Assembly: GCA_936450465.1 (NCBI GenBank)
Contig: OW388300.1
Location: forward strand, 21,143,232-21,207,231
Reading direction: 5' to 3'
DNA: 64,000 nucleotides
Source of the DNA: Gibbula magus
Taxonomy: Eukaryota > Mollusca > Gastropoda > Trochida > Trochidae
Shown: positions 47,581 through 59,275 of the stretch, piece after piece
How the letters are laid out: every line of letters begins with the position of its first letter
Numbering within the stretch: position 1 is the first letter of the stretch
Program-made: the position numbers and the translations under genes
Notes under the pieces: model-generated
What the model was told of the DNA's origin: nothing
What the model saw: only the letters and a program-made list of their open reading frames with translations
Databases searched by the model: none

Positions 47581-48070
47581 AGGTGCATCCATTGTGTTTC
47601 ATAAAATTTGATTTGGCTTTAATACGTTCGAACACACCATCTGTGCAGTTTACAATACAAACAAATTCACTAAGCTTGCATATTCATCCCCAATCGCTAA
47701 ATATATCATAATTACTAGTTTCCAATTAAAATCGAGTAACATCATTATGCATGTGCAGAAACCGAAAGTGCATCTCCTATTTACACGCACAGTAGTTATG
47801 TGACCTATTAAACATTATCAACCCAAATGTTTTATTTTATCTGGTTTAAATAAGATTCCAAAACTACGTTTGACTCATTGGCGCGCGCCACACGCGGTTC
47901 ATTGTCCGGTTTTCGATCAGAAATCGACACTTTTACCTTCATATCGTCAATATACTAAGTCGAGTATCATCAAAATGGTAGTTTTCGGTAACAGTTGGTA
48001 CTTCTCGATATAGTAAGACCATTTATAACGTTTGGCATATTTGACCCTCAACAACACAATGGATGTACCT
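47581..48070. mobile_element. 490-bp TTAA MITE present only in copy 2
   Basis: Ends AGGTGCATCCATTGTGTT and AACACAATGGATGTACCT are inverted repeats directly inside TTAA at 47577-47580 and 48071-48074. Copy 1 has a single TTAA in the same context (CCATTTAAATGTG, about 33207), the empty site. No coding capacity. Confidence 0.9.
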
Positions 48071-48614
48071 TTAAAATGTGTTACGGTAAAGTTAAGGTTT
48101 TCTTTTAGTGTTTGGAGAAGTCATTAATTCAAATGTATAATTAAAATGTAATGCATTATTTAGAGACCTATTCACACCTAATTTTGTATCAAAATGTTAG
48201 CATAAGCGAGTTCAATTTCTATCTCTCCTTAGCAGGTTTAACTCTGTGAGCAAGCTTGTTTTGGAAACAGGCCAAGCAATGACCAAAACAGATTAAGATT
48301 TATTTCTGACCCTTACAACTTCTTAGGTGAGATGTTATTGGGTTTCATGTCATTTCAAGAATATTTTATTTGCATCCTAGGCCGCTGGTATTATTGTAGG
48401 GAGAAAGCTTTCAACACCATTAATGTCTATGTGTTTTAGTGAAAAGCGGACCTCTGCTGAAATTGAGTGTATCTTTGCACTTAAATTTGACTACACGTAA
48501 AACAGTTTTCAACGGCAAAAACTGAGATTTGACTCGGGACAGTTCACTCCAGAATGGAAAACGGTATATCCAGCGCACTCTGATATCACTGTAGAAGACC
48601 TGTGAGAGAGAGAG

Positions 48615-48741
48615 GATATCTGTCTTTTCTTGACAAATGCCATGTTTGTCTCATCGAGTTAGCTAGAAAAGTAGATATTTCACGAATGGCGCAGCCACGA
48701 GATGAGATAAACATGGTATTTGTCAAGGAAAACAGATGTTC
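48615..48741. repeat. Inverted repeat, copy 2
   Basis: Counterpart of 33752-33879 with the same arm sequence (CTTGACAAATGCCATGTTTG). Confidence 0.65.
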
Positions 48742-48859
48742 TATTTCTTATATCATTATTTCTGTGTTTTATGTTCACGTGGAGTGATTTCAAAGGTACA
48801 CTACAGCCTTTGCAAGCCGACAATATGGCGTCATAAATTTTTCCCGTTGACGTCTCACG

Positions 48860-48915
48860 AGTGGCGATAAAGTTTATCGTCACTCAGTAGAGTGGCGATA
48901 AAGGTTATCGCCACT
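48860..48915. repeat. Twin AGTGGCGATAA palindromes, copy 2
   Basis: Counterpart of 33999-34054; both palindromes are retained. Confidence 0.6.
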
Positions 48916-49327
48916 GTAGCTTGACAGAGGGTTTACTACACTGATAGAATTGAGAATCTCACTCTTAATTATGTAATAAAAGCATGTACGGCTACCATGT
49001 GGTGTGTTCTGAAACCTCTTCTAGCAATGGTGTTACATATGTCACAGGTTACTAAGCTCGGGATGTTGTATTGAGTTATTTAAGGATTGACTTCCAAATT
49101 TATTATGTTGGAGGTATAAACTTTAAAAACGCCGTGCAGTCTGTGTAAAATAACATCGCAACTGACCATGGACCTCACGTCATTGGGACGTGGCGAAATA
49201 TGAGGTCACGAAATTCAGTTTATGCATTGCATATGGATTATGGATTGCAGGGCTGTTCTTTCCTGTTTATGTCGAGCACCATACAGGAAGCACAACGTAC
49301 ACATACCATTTAATGTGTTTTTGTGTG

Positions 49328-49386
49328 ACAAGGCAGGAATCGAACCTGGACGCCATGGATGCTCTAGCAACTGAGCTGCATCATTT
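49328..49386 (-). repeat. tRNA-like SINE head, copy 2
   Basis: Counterpart of 34838-34897, with box B GGTTCGATTC intact. Confidence 0.55.
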
Positions 49387-49969
49387 TTTGTTGTTTTTTT
49401 TAATCAGGAGATTGGGTTGGTGGATATGGGACTAATTGAAGTATGTTTTAATAGTTTTTCTATCCAGTTTGTTGGTAGTTTTATATGTCTGAAATGGCTG
49501 AACGAATAAGGATATATTCTAAATGGTCATTTATATACTTAGCAAATTTGAAATCTTGACACAGGTAAAATTATGAAATCGTTTGTCTGTTCATTGAAAT
49601 ATTTTGAACACTATTTGTAGTGAAAGTAGTGGTTTTGACTCCTTTAATGTGAGAAATTTGTGTTCGATTTTCGAGTTTTAAGAGCTATTTAAGTTATCTT
49701 AGCGGTGACATATGGTGGAAATCAGTGGGGTTTTGCGGAGAAATGTATAGGTGATAGGTACGTACGCTCATTTGAGAATGTCACCATTGTTTAGCATAAC
49801 TTTGGACCTAATGTTGAATGGACCCTTAGATCGGCAACATGGCTGCCCTTGCTCCTTTACTCTATGTTATATAGGGGGGTAGATTTTTTTTACCTACGTT
49901 TTACCTACGTTTTAATTACGATATCGAGTTCCTGTGCTCCAGTGTGGTTAGACTGTGGTCACTGTCGCA

Positions 49970-50150
49970 TCAGCCTTCAACTGTAATCTCAGCCGTAACG
50001 TTTCCGTAAGACAGTGCCCCATCATCAGTTCTGACACAGAATTTTCTCACAAATGCTGGTGTTCCAAGTCCTGAAGCCCCGATCTTGTGTTGATGTTCCT
50101 TTAATCTGTTTGTACAAATTTCCAAAATCAGTATCACCAAGAACACATCC
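49970..50150 (-). other. Coding-like stretch, origin unknown
   Basis: The minus strand is open for about 58 codons and ends in TGA at 49970. It reads protein-like (HKIGASGLGTPAFVRKFCVR, then GNVTAEITVEG). No start, splice signals or family could be fixed, and a second frame upstream (AGCVLGDTDFGNLYKQIK) also looks coding-like. It could be a decayed exon or retrocopy. Confidence 0.25.
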
Positions 50151-50930
50151 CGCGTGAACAGATATTGGCCAGATACAGAAAGGCCTATACGTTCATGTGT
50201 TCAGTTTGATTGTGTTGTATAAATGATTTAACAAACGTTGAGAATTCGTATATTCTTATCCGATAAAAAAAATCCAACATACTATTCCTTCGATGAAAAT
50301 TTGACAACGTGTAAAAACCGACATTACATTTACACTCATACTAGTAATACCTAATAAATACTACCAACCCAAACACGATCAAAACGTATACTGACCTCGT
50401 CAATTGAAACATTTCGCTCGACCTAATGATTGATTCAGAGGCCAATGTGCAATGTATAATTAATGAAGCCAGCAACCGAAGCAGAAAGAAACGAAATATG
50501 TCAACAACTTTTTTATATTTAATCTATGAACTATTTGTAAAAACTGAGAAACTATAACATGTGCTAGTGATGTTCCCTGTTGCAGCTTCAGTTTCCCTTT
50601 GTATCTCTTAACAAAACGGCCATAAATGTCTTCACTGATCTTGCAGACATGAAATGGTTTGAATGGAGCGAAAGTTAGATGTGCCACACTAAATATTGAT
50701 GTTTTGACTAGTGATGGAGAGTCCTTGTTTCATTATATGCCACTTTTAAAATGGTCAATATCTTGTTCAATCAATATCAAATGTTCCTTTGAATTATCAG
50801 TACAAATCAACATTGAGAAATTTGAGGGCCCTTTGAGGAAATATTTTAGTTTGCACAAATGTACAAGTAGAAAATTATTTGAAACAACTACATACAGGAT
50901 AACTCTCAGAATTGCATCAAATACCATTTT

Positions 50931-51364
50931 AGCTCATGGCATGGGCCGTTGTCCGGCATCTGTCTGGCGGGTGTCGTCTGTTAACTTTTCCCAATTTCGA
51001 CTTCTCCAGAACCACTGCACCCCCAAAGCTGAAATTTTGTGGGGAGGTACCTTGCACCTAGGGGATTAAGTTTGTTCATTTGGACCTCACCTCCCGTCAG
51101 TTAGGGCCGTGGCAGGCATATAATGAAACCTTTAAACGACTTCTCTGACAAAACCAGTTGCAAGGAATCTGAAATTTTCAGATTAAGTTTTATTACATAG
51201 AAAATTTAATTTGTTCATTTGGTCCTAACCCCCATCAATTATGGGCGTGCAAGGTGGTCCACCCTAAAATCTTTAAACGATATCTTCTCCAAACCCATAT
51301 GATACGGAAAGCTAAACTTTTCAGAATAACGTTTTTATAACATGACTTTGGGCATGGCAGGGTG
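50931..51364 (-). repeat. Dispersed AGCTCATCAGG-type repeat, inverted copy
   Basis: Starts AGCTCATGGCATGGGCCGTT and continues with segments that are the reverse complement of parts of 54840-55252 (for example the GACTTCTCCAGAACCACTG block). The ORF crossing it at 50659-51069 is not believed. Confidence 0.5.
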
Positions 51365-51368
51365 TTAA

Positions 51369-51826
51369 AGGTACATCCATTGTGTTGTTGAGGGTCAAAT
51401 ATGCCAAACGTTATAAATGGTCTTACTTTATCGAGAAGTACCAACTGTTACCGAAAACTACCATTTTGATGATTCTCGACTTAGTATATTGACGATATGA
51501 AGGTAAAAGTGTCGATTTCTGATCGAAAATGAGTCAAACGTAGTTTTGGAATCTTATTTAAACCAGATAAAATAAAACATTTGGGTTGATAATGTTTAAT
51601 AAGTCATATAACTACTGTGCGTGTAAATAGGAGATGCACTTTCGGTTTCTGCACATGCATAATGATGTTACTCGATTTTAATTGGAAACTAGTAATTATG
51701 ATATATTTAGCGATTGGGGATGAATATGCAAGCTTAGTGAATTTGTTTGTATTGTAAACTGCACAGATGGTGTGTTCGAACGTATTAAAGCCAAATCAAA
51801 TTTTATGAAACACAATGGATGCACCT
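51369..51826. mobile_element. 458-bp TTAA MITE, inverted relative to 47581-48070
   Basis: Ends AGGTACATCCATTGTGTT and AACACAATGGATGCACCT, within TTAA at 51365-51368 and 51827-51830. It shares most of its interior with 47581-48070 in the opposite orientation. Confidence 0.88.
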
Positions 51827-52166
51827 TTAAATCAAACCTTAAATTTTACTCCAGGAACTGGTAATGCTAGTAAGCTCTATCTAATAGAATAGAATCTTTG
51901 TATGATTGAGACTTGTAAGTTTCATTCTTTGAGAGAAATATAGATTGGAGAGCTATTATAAAATTCAGGTTTATTTCCTGGCTGACAGGTCACAACAGGC
52001 ATGTTTGGCTCAAGCCTTATCATTGGAGACACAGCAGGGACTGTTACATTGCATGGAGAGGGTCGGGGTTTAGCCACAGTAGAGTTCTGCTTGTTGAGTC
52101 TGCATGATGCCTCCCCCCTCTCTCTCAATCATTTCATCTAATTGTGAGGATCACTATTTCTTCAAT

Positions 52167-52613
52167 GTCATGTCATTTCATCAAAATTTTGTGTCAAGTG
52201 AATGTTATTGATATGCACTCAAAATTTCAAGACTGAGCTTATTCAGTGCTAGAGATTGTGCAAAATATTGGGAACAATTTATTTCAGCCTTCATCATCAT
52301 CATTATATGCTTTCGCTTGTTCAATCTAGTTAAAGTAGCTGTAATGTTTTACGTCCCAAATGACAGACTTAGGGGACATATAACATTACTGTTAGTTTCA
52401 ACTAGATTTGTGCTTGTTTGATACCAAATAATTCCCAAGCTTAAAGCAGAGAAAGATCCAAAGTCAGAGGCATTAAGCACGGTGCTGTCTCAGCTATCAC
52501 TCGTGAAAAGGACAAAACATCAACAAAACAACAGTTTTCCTCTTTTATTAAAAATCTGTAAATCCGTTACCAAGCACCTTATTTCATAATTTTATTAAAA
52601 TATTAAGTTCAGG
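52167..52613 (+). repeat. 447-bp tandem duplication, unit 1
   Basis: Begins GTCATGTCATTTCATC and is followed at once by an apparently identical copy. Contents are non-coding. Confidence 0.9.
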
Positions 52614-53060
52614 GTCATGTCATTTCATCAAAATTTTGTGTCAAGTGAATGTTATTGATATGCACTCAAAATTTCAAGACTGAGCTTATTCAGTGCTAGA
52701 GATTGTGCAAAATATTGGGAACAATTTATTTCAGCCTTCATCATCATCATTATATGCTTTCGCTTGTTCAATCTAGTTAAAGTAGCTGTAATGTTTTACG
52801 TCCCAAATGACAGACTTAGGGGACATATAACATTACTGTTAGTTTCAACTAGATTTGTGCTTGTTTGATACCAAATAATTCCCAAGCTTAAAGCAGAGAA
52901 AGATCCAAAGTCAGAGGCATTAAGCACGGTGCTGTCTCAGCTATCACTCGTGAAAAGGACAAAACATCAACAAAACAACAGTTTTCCTCTTTTATTAAAA
53001 ATCTGTAAATCCGTTACCAAGCACCTTATTTCATAATTTTATTAAAATATTAAGTTCAGG
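52614..53060 (+). repeat. 447-bp tandem duplication, unit 2
   Basis: I found no difference from unit 1. The next four bases GTCA repeat the unit start. Confidence 0.9.
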
Positions 53061-53843
53061 GTCACATACATTGCAACATGTATCATCTTACACTGAAACA
53101 CCACATTCATCCATATCCTAAATAATACATGAAACACATTCATATATCTACACTACAGTCAAAACAAATGTTTACACATATAAAATACAATTTGCATTTT
53201 GCGAGTCAATACTAAACAATATTAAACCATGCTTTCAACAAAGCCATGTTTCAATTTGGAATTTCTTCAAGATAAAGTCTTTTTGTGGCTGTTTGGAATT
53301 CCTCATGTTTCTATTAATTGTACTTGTCTCAGACTTGAACTGAATTGAGAGGTAACTAAAAAATAGAGTTACTAATCACATACGCATAACTCAAAAGTAC
53401 ACAAAATGACTATATCCCACTCAATCTATGTTTGAACATTTGTAAAGAAAGTTGAAAACCATTTTAGCCTGCATGTAATGACAAACGAAAAAACTTCCTT
53501 GTGTGCGCTAGAATACAGATGGTATTCAAGTATATCTTTACAAAGTGCAATGGTTTCATTCACAACAAACATTTATAATAATTTGTGTTAGGTTGGTATT
53601 TGAGATTAGTATAAATAAGTCTGAATTAATTTCCACTGAACATTAAATACACATTTATTTCAATTGTTTAACACATTACATTATTTCAAGTTAAGTAAAA
53701 CTGTTTCACAGTTAACACATGTTCACAAACAAAACTCCACAGAGCATTAATATATAATCAGATTTACCAATCTATCATCAGTAATACAAGCCTAGCTACA
53801 ATCTTCTCTTTTACATCAGGCAGGAAGCATAAATTGGCTCTGT
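53061..53843. other. Intergenic, no gene seen
   Basis: AT-rich sequence without recognisable coding or RNA features. Confidence 0.5.
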
Positions 53844-54485
53844 AGCTCATCAGGATTTGCATGATTTGAATATCTAAAGAAATATTTAAAAATAGAGCCA
53901 TGGGCTCTGTAGCTCATCAAGATTTCATTGATTATTATCTAAGGTTGACTATCTAAGTTATATCAAGTAATACATTGTTATCAAGAAAAAAATAGGTTTT
54001 TTAGACCATGACTCCTGTGAAACAACTTTGGAGTCACAGGGTCACCAATCCTACAATTACAATTTCACCTTTCTACAGCTTTACGTACTTAAGATAAAGA
54101 TGAAAATATTTGAGCCATGACCCGTGACCTAGATTGGGGTCACAGGGTCACAAAATCTACAATTTTGAATCCCCATTGGACAAGGAGTCTGTATACAACT
54201 TTTCAGCTCTCTTGACCTTTTGGAACTGGAGAAGAAGATGAAAATAGGTTTTTAAGGATGTGACCCCTGTGACCCCATTTGGGGTCATGGGGTCACGAAA
54301 TCTACAATTTAGAATCCCCATTGGCCAAGGAGTCTGCACATAAAATTTAAGCTCTGTGGAGTCATTGGTTCTGGAGAAGAAGTCGAAAATGTGCAAAGTT
54401 TACGGACGGATGGACGGATGGACGGACGGACGCCGGACGCCATGCCATGCCATAAGCCCATCGGGCCTTTCAGGCCTGATGAGCT
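53844..54485. repeat. Element with AGCTCATCAGG inverted ends and tandem core
   Basis: Ends AGCTCATCAGG (53844-53854) and CCTGATGAGCT (54475-54485) are inverted. The interior has two to three divergent units built on TGACCC...GGGGTCA and CCCCATTGG-CAAGGAGTCTG, then a GGACGGAT simple repeat and a GGGCCTTTCAGGCC hairpin. It resembles widely dispersed mollusc repeats. Confidence 0.65.
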
Positions 54486-54839
54486 AAAAATTCACAAGTA
54501 TATTATGTTTTGTTTTAAACTTTTTACTCCACCCTGTCCAAAAATAGTTTAGAAATAGCAAAGAATTTACCTTCTATAAGAAAAATATAATTTTTGGACC
54601 CTACCCCACAGATGCAATAATCCCCCACACCACTCATAGCACTGCCTCTCAATGCTTAATGCTTGTCTCCAACCGCTCAACTTTAGCATCTCATTAGTTG
54701 AAACTAGCTTCGCAGCTATGCAATGTAACGCTTTAGGTAGCAAATAACTGGGCTCCAGCTCCTCTAAATACACACATCCCATTCCACATATAATAATAAT
54801 AATAGTGCATATTTCTTGTGCGCACACATCCACACTCAA

Positions 54840-55252
54840 AGGCATGCTCATGGCGCAAATATCCAGTGCATGGTCTTCATTTTAAATACAATGCCCCTAG
54901 TTTCCTTATTAATAGTGCTACAGACATGAAATTTGGCAAACTTTAGTCTCTCTGTACCAAAGATGTTATTTTGAACAGTTAGCTTCCTAAACCAACTGTT
55001 TCTGAGACAAGGTCTAAAGGTGAAAGTGGAAATGCCTGCCATGTCAATATATGAGGGGTCAGAACCAATTGTACAAACGTTGATCCCCTAGCACAAAGTA
55101 CCTCCCACCAAACTACTGTTTTTTGGAGTTGCAGCGGCCCTGGAGAAATGGAAAATGTGAAAAGTTTACAGACGACACCCAACGGATGATGAACCGATGC
55201 CAGACAACGACCTGTGCCATAAGTCCATCTGACCTTTCAGGCCTGATGAGCT
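54840..55252. repeat. Second AGCTCATCAGG-type repeat
   Basis: Ends with the same CTTTCAGGCCTGATGAGCT block at 55234-55252. The left limit is uncertain. Its body matches the inverted copy at 50931-51364. Confidence 0.5.
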
Positions 55253-55601
55253 AAAAAGTAATAAATAGATATTTTACAACTAGAAGCACTCAAAGTATTG
55301 CAGACTAGATTCTGGTGTATCAGATTATGTCCCTTGATATTCTACCACTATCAGCACCATATATTGCTGGATGGATGACCTGTTTCATAGCTGGGTAATT
55401 TGGAACTGTGATTGGATCCATCCTCGGTTACCTATGGTTTTATATATGCTGTTACTCTCTACTATATCACCATGGGAAACCTTATCAGTGGAATCTGTTC
55501 TCACAGATGAGGATAACTAAACCGAGCTGAACTCCACATCACAAACTGGAGAGTATTAACCAATGTATGAGATAAATATGCAGCACTGTTTTTACTTTTA
55601 A

Positions 55602-57080
55602 CCCTTACGTTGCGTATATATATTTTACCATTTTTAGCCCCTGTGGCGGAATTTACAGGCTCGCAGCTCGCAGCAGTAGTTTGGGCTTTGGCACTAACTA
55701 GCTCTGCTGGCGGAATTTCCAGGCGGCGATTCCGGTATCGTTTTTTCAAAATATACCGCATCTACATGGCGAATAAGGACTATATACGGGCGTTCAATAC
55801 AAATTCAAGTAGCGACACCCGTACACAAATGGCTAATTCACACTCGAAACTTTGAATGAATTTTCTATGTTTTATCGTTTTTATTCTATTACTTTCGAAA
55901 GATTGTCTTTTATTCGGGCCTCGTAACATCATAAATACGAAACGAAAAAAATTCCATTTATATACGGAATTGAAGACAAGATGTCTAGCTTCACAATGAT
56001 ATAAAAATTATTAGAATGCGACCTTTGGTTATAATTCTATAGCTATGTAAAGTTTGTCTTTATTTACACCTATAAAATCGTCAATACTTACAACATGTAT
56101 GCGGCATTGCAAACGGTCGTTCATCGCACTTTTCCAAGAAATCATAATCTCGAACCAGTTGACAAATAAGCACATGTCAACCCAAATATGGTTATGTTGT
56201 TTGACTTTTCAAATAAACGCTAACCTCGAACCATAACTGATGAAAATATGTTGATTAGTTTGTGTGCCGTTTGGTTTCACATGCCTCTCAGAAAGGTAAA
56301 ATTGTATCTTTATTTCTGTGAATAAATCTGCGCATTTTATATAGAATAAAAGATTATTCTTTTCGGTTTATTGTGATATAAAAATTATGAAAATGCATTC
56401 AGTATTTTAGCCTTGATAAATGTTTTAGAAGTTGTGAAAATCGCCGATTGTTTCAAAATTTATGAAGTGTAAACATGACCTTTTTCACGGCGCTTGCTGT
56501 GTCTTTATTATTTTTTTGAGATTTTCTAATTTTATATGGGAATGTAGTCCATTGTTTCCCCTTTATTTTGCCGTATTTTTTTTTTAAAACAAACAATTCG
56601 CTCACATGATATGAAGTGCGGGAGTAAGGCGAGTTAGCGATTTTTTTCCCCGTCTCGCGAGATGCGAGGCAGATAGCAGTCTCGGGCGAGGCACACCCGA
56701 GGCAATACAAACACGTGGGTGAAAATAGCCTCAAGCGAATTAATGCTTCGGGGACTAAGCCCGACATAATTGGCCTTTTGTAAAGCTAATTATCGATGCG
56801 TTACGGGTCAACAATGCACACGCAAATTGGTGTGAATTTTGCTTGATATTCCGACCACACACTGAACAAAGCTTTATTCTCATGTCGGGTCGCGATGCGT
56901 AAATACAGCCATTCTCATGGGTCGGGTCGCGGACACAATCGACTCGTGACCCGGTATGGGGTATAGTATATACTTAGACAGCCGTGAATTATTCTAAGTC
57001 TTGTATCCGGGATCCGTATTCAGACACCTAGGAATCGCTTATAGCCCGCACGGATAATTCCGTCGCCCGCATGTTAAGGG
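55602..57080. mobile_element. Non-autonomous piggyBac-like element
   Basis: The left end CCCTTACGTTGCG and right end CGCATGTTAAGGG are imperfect inverted repeats, flanked by TTAA at 55598-55601 and 57081-57084. CCCTT termini with TTAA duplications are the piggyBac hallmark. At 1,479 bp it is shorter than an autonomous copy and I see no transposase. Confidence 0.7.
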
Positions 57081-57084
57081 TTAA

Positions 57085-58723
57085 TTGACTAGTTTTTCAA
57101 ACAATTGACACTGGAGATGCAAGAAATATGAATATAGAAAAGAGAAACAAGGACATCGTTATAATATTCAAATGAAAAATATAAATACCATTTTGTACAT
57201 TTGTATCAGAGATTATCGTCTTATGTTGACACATAAAATACAATTAAATATATCCATGCCTGTAAACAATGTAGTCAATGTAAAATGTGGTTTCTCTGGA
57301 TAAAAAGCAGGGATATCTTTTTTTGCCGCTTGGCAAATGCACCTATGTAGAACCAAGATTATGAGCCGCATACTAACGACAGAAGATGGCTATGGTTCAA
57401 ACTGGGTTGAAATCTTACTTTTTATTTTGATGTAACATGATGTAAAATGCTGGGAATGGTTACTTGATAATATTTTAAAATATAATAAAGATTTTAAATA
57501 TTTCTTTCAACGCTTCTGTGTCTCACAAATCTAGGTAAACATTTCAATCATCGGCATTCGTCGAAACAGTGTAAGGTGCTGCCATCTTGAAAAGCGTCAG
57601 CCAATCAGAAACGACCTTAATCGCCAAAGGGGTTGCAGCTAGAGCCTCTCGACCTAAGCTTTGAGCGTCTTTGAGAGTAAAGGGATGTGTGTTAAATACA
57701 TATAATACCGGTTAACATTAACATTATCTCATCAACCAATGGAGTAAAGCTAATGGTGCAATGAAGTTTGATAAAGTATTTAACCCACACATAAGTATAA
57801 TATTGCACACACACACTTAAACATCAATAATATTGCAATACTCATTTGAAATACTTCACATGACAGCTACCAAAGATATCCTTAACAACAGTCAACCATT
57901 TTACTTCAGAAAGCTTTCATTTCAAATGACAAAGTGTCCATTTACCAATGTACAAAAAAAAGAGATTTGAACAAAAGTCAAATTCTTAAACATTAAAATC
58001 CCCAAAGAGAATTCAGCATAAAAAAATAACAAACAACTAAATGCATGGTAAACAGAGACAAAAGTATGAATTAAAACTTGATGCCCATGAATAAAATCAC
58101 TGGTTGTCTTGCATGTCTTATATTATAACATGAGGCTTGGTCCATAATTCAATCACATGGTTACATATATTATAAGGGAGGGGGGTGGGGGGTTCACCAA
58201 TTGGTTTACGATGCACAAGGCACAATGAACTCTCCTTATTACCCATTCTAAAAAGTCACCTCAGCAAGAAATCAGTATTTTTCATCTTCTTGCTGAGTTT
58301 CGTCACATTTTGAGATCACAGCAAACATAATATTGGTTTTCTTATTCATAAAACAATAAGCAAATATTCAAATGAAAACCATAAAAATATGAAAAATACT
58401 GATCATTGAAGTATTTCAAATTTCTAGCTACTACCCAATCTCATTCAAAAACTTCAGGTGAATTCAAGTGCTATCACTGACAGAAGTAAAACATGAATTA
58501 TAACAATTCTCATGTCAGAGAGCATAAATAAACCCAACTCTTACTTATAAATCAAGCTTGTTGAGTGACTAAAAGATGTATACATTGCTGATCTATTGAG
58601 CACCTCTTAGATATTTGGCATGTGGAGTATGTCCTATATTCTTATAGAATCACATGGATTTAGGATCAAGTTATTTCAAGGCATCTCTGCACCAGTGACT
58701 TCAGTCAAGCAACTATGAGACTT
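57085..58723. other. Intergenic or 3' UTR sequence, no gene seen
   Basis: AT-rich. The right part may be 3' untranslated or downstream sequence of the minus-strand GALNT gene. No independent gene is supported. Confidence 0.45.
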
Positions 58724-58970
58724 GAGTTCAACCATGAGCTGCGAGTTCAACCACAAGCCCTGATGTCAACCATGAGCCCCAGGTTCAACCAGGAGCCCCG
58801 AGTTCAACCACAAGCGCCGAGTTCAACAACAAGCCCCAAGTTTAACCACGAGCCCCAAGTTTAAACAGGAGCCCTGAGTTCAACCAAGAGCCCCATGTTC
58901 AACCAGGAGCCCCAAGTTCAACCAGGAGTCCTGAGGTCAACCACAAGCCCCGAGTTCAACCATGGCTCTG
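58724..58970. repeat. 19-bp minisatellite, 13 units
   Basis: Thirteen units of exactly 19 bases with consensus GAGTTCAACCAGGAGCCCC. It begins 141 bases beyond the GALNT stop codon on the minus strand, so it is likely in the 3' UTR. The period is not a multiple of three, so it is not coding. Confidence 0.9.
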
Positions 58971-59111
58971 ATAGTGACTGTGAGCCCTGATGAGACTGTG
59001 AGCAAAAGTCCCAAAGTCAATGTGAGCCAGAAGCTCCCTGAATGATACCCTAAATATATAATGCAGTCAATACCCTGGAGGTCTGTATAAGTTGGTCCAG
59101 GAGGTCAAAAG

Positions 59112-59246
59112 TTATGAAGGCGAGAGGTCAAAGTTCATGATGGAGTGATCAGAGCATATTGCTAGTTTGAGGAAGGAATCTGGCACAACACCGGTCGCTG
59201 TTAGACATTTGCCGCTCCCCGGGTTGTATAGCTGGGATATTCCTCC
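59112..59246 (-). CDS. GALNT11: GALNT11-like, last exon (lectin gamma repeat)
   Basis: Terminal coding exon, 45 codons including the TAA at 59112-59114. The acceptor is TATCTTTTTTCAG just upstream. It encodes SQLYNPGSGKCLTATGVV and LKLAICSD, the third (gamma) repeat of the ricin B-type lectin domain that helps GalNAc-transferases bind already glycosylated substrates. The repeat ends NFDLSPS without the usual QxW motif. The frame joins the preceding exon in phase 0. Confidence 0.85.
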   Translation of the reverse strand, partial: GGISQLYNPGSGKCLTATGVVPDSFLKLAICSDHSIMNFDLSPS

Positions 59247-59275
59247 CTGAAAAAAGATAAAGTCAGTCATTTTAA

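Larger units (their letters stand above)
35700..49663 (+). repeat. Segmental duplication, copy 2
   Basis: Direct repeat of 22440-35200. Compared with copy 1 it has one extra 146-bp unit (41394-42101), a 1,247-bp internal tandem repeat, a 38-base C run, a new TTAA MITE (47581-48070), and lacks the MITE found at 34135-34523. About 400 bases corresponding to 29850-30260 are replaced by about 85 unrelated bases plus the C run. Confidence 0.9.

Noticed and set aside
50659..51069. 136-codon plus-strand ORF
   Set aside because: Its second half is an inverted dispersed repeat also found at 54840-55252.
51922..52128. 68-codon minus-strand ORF
   Set aside because: Partly low-complexity, no family features and no splice or promoter context.
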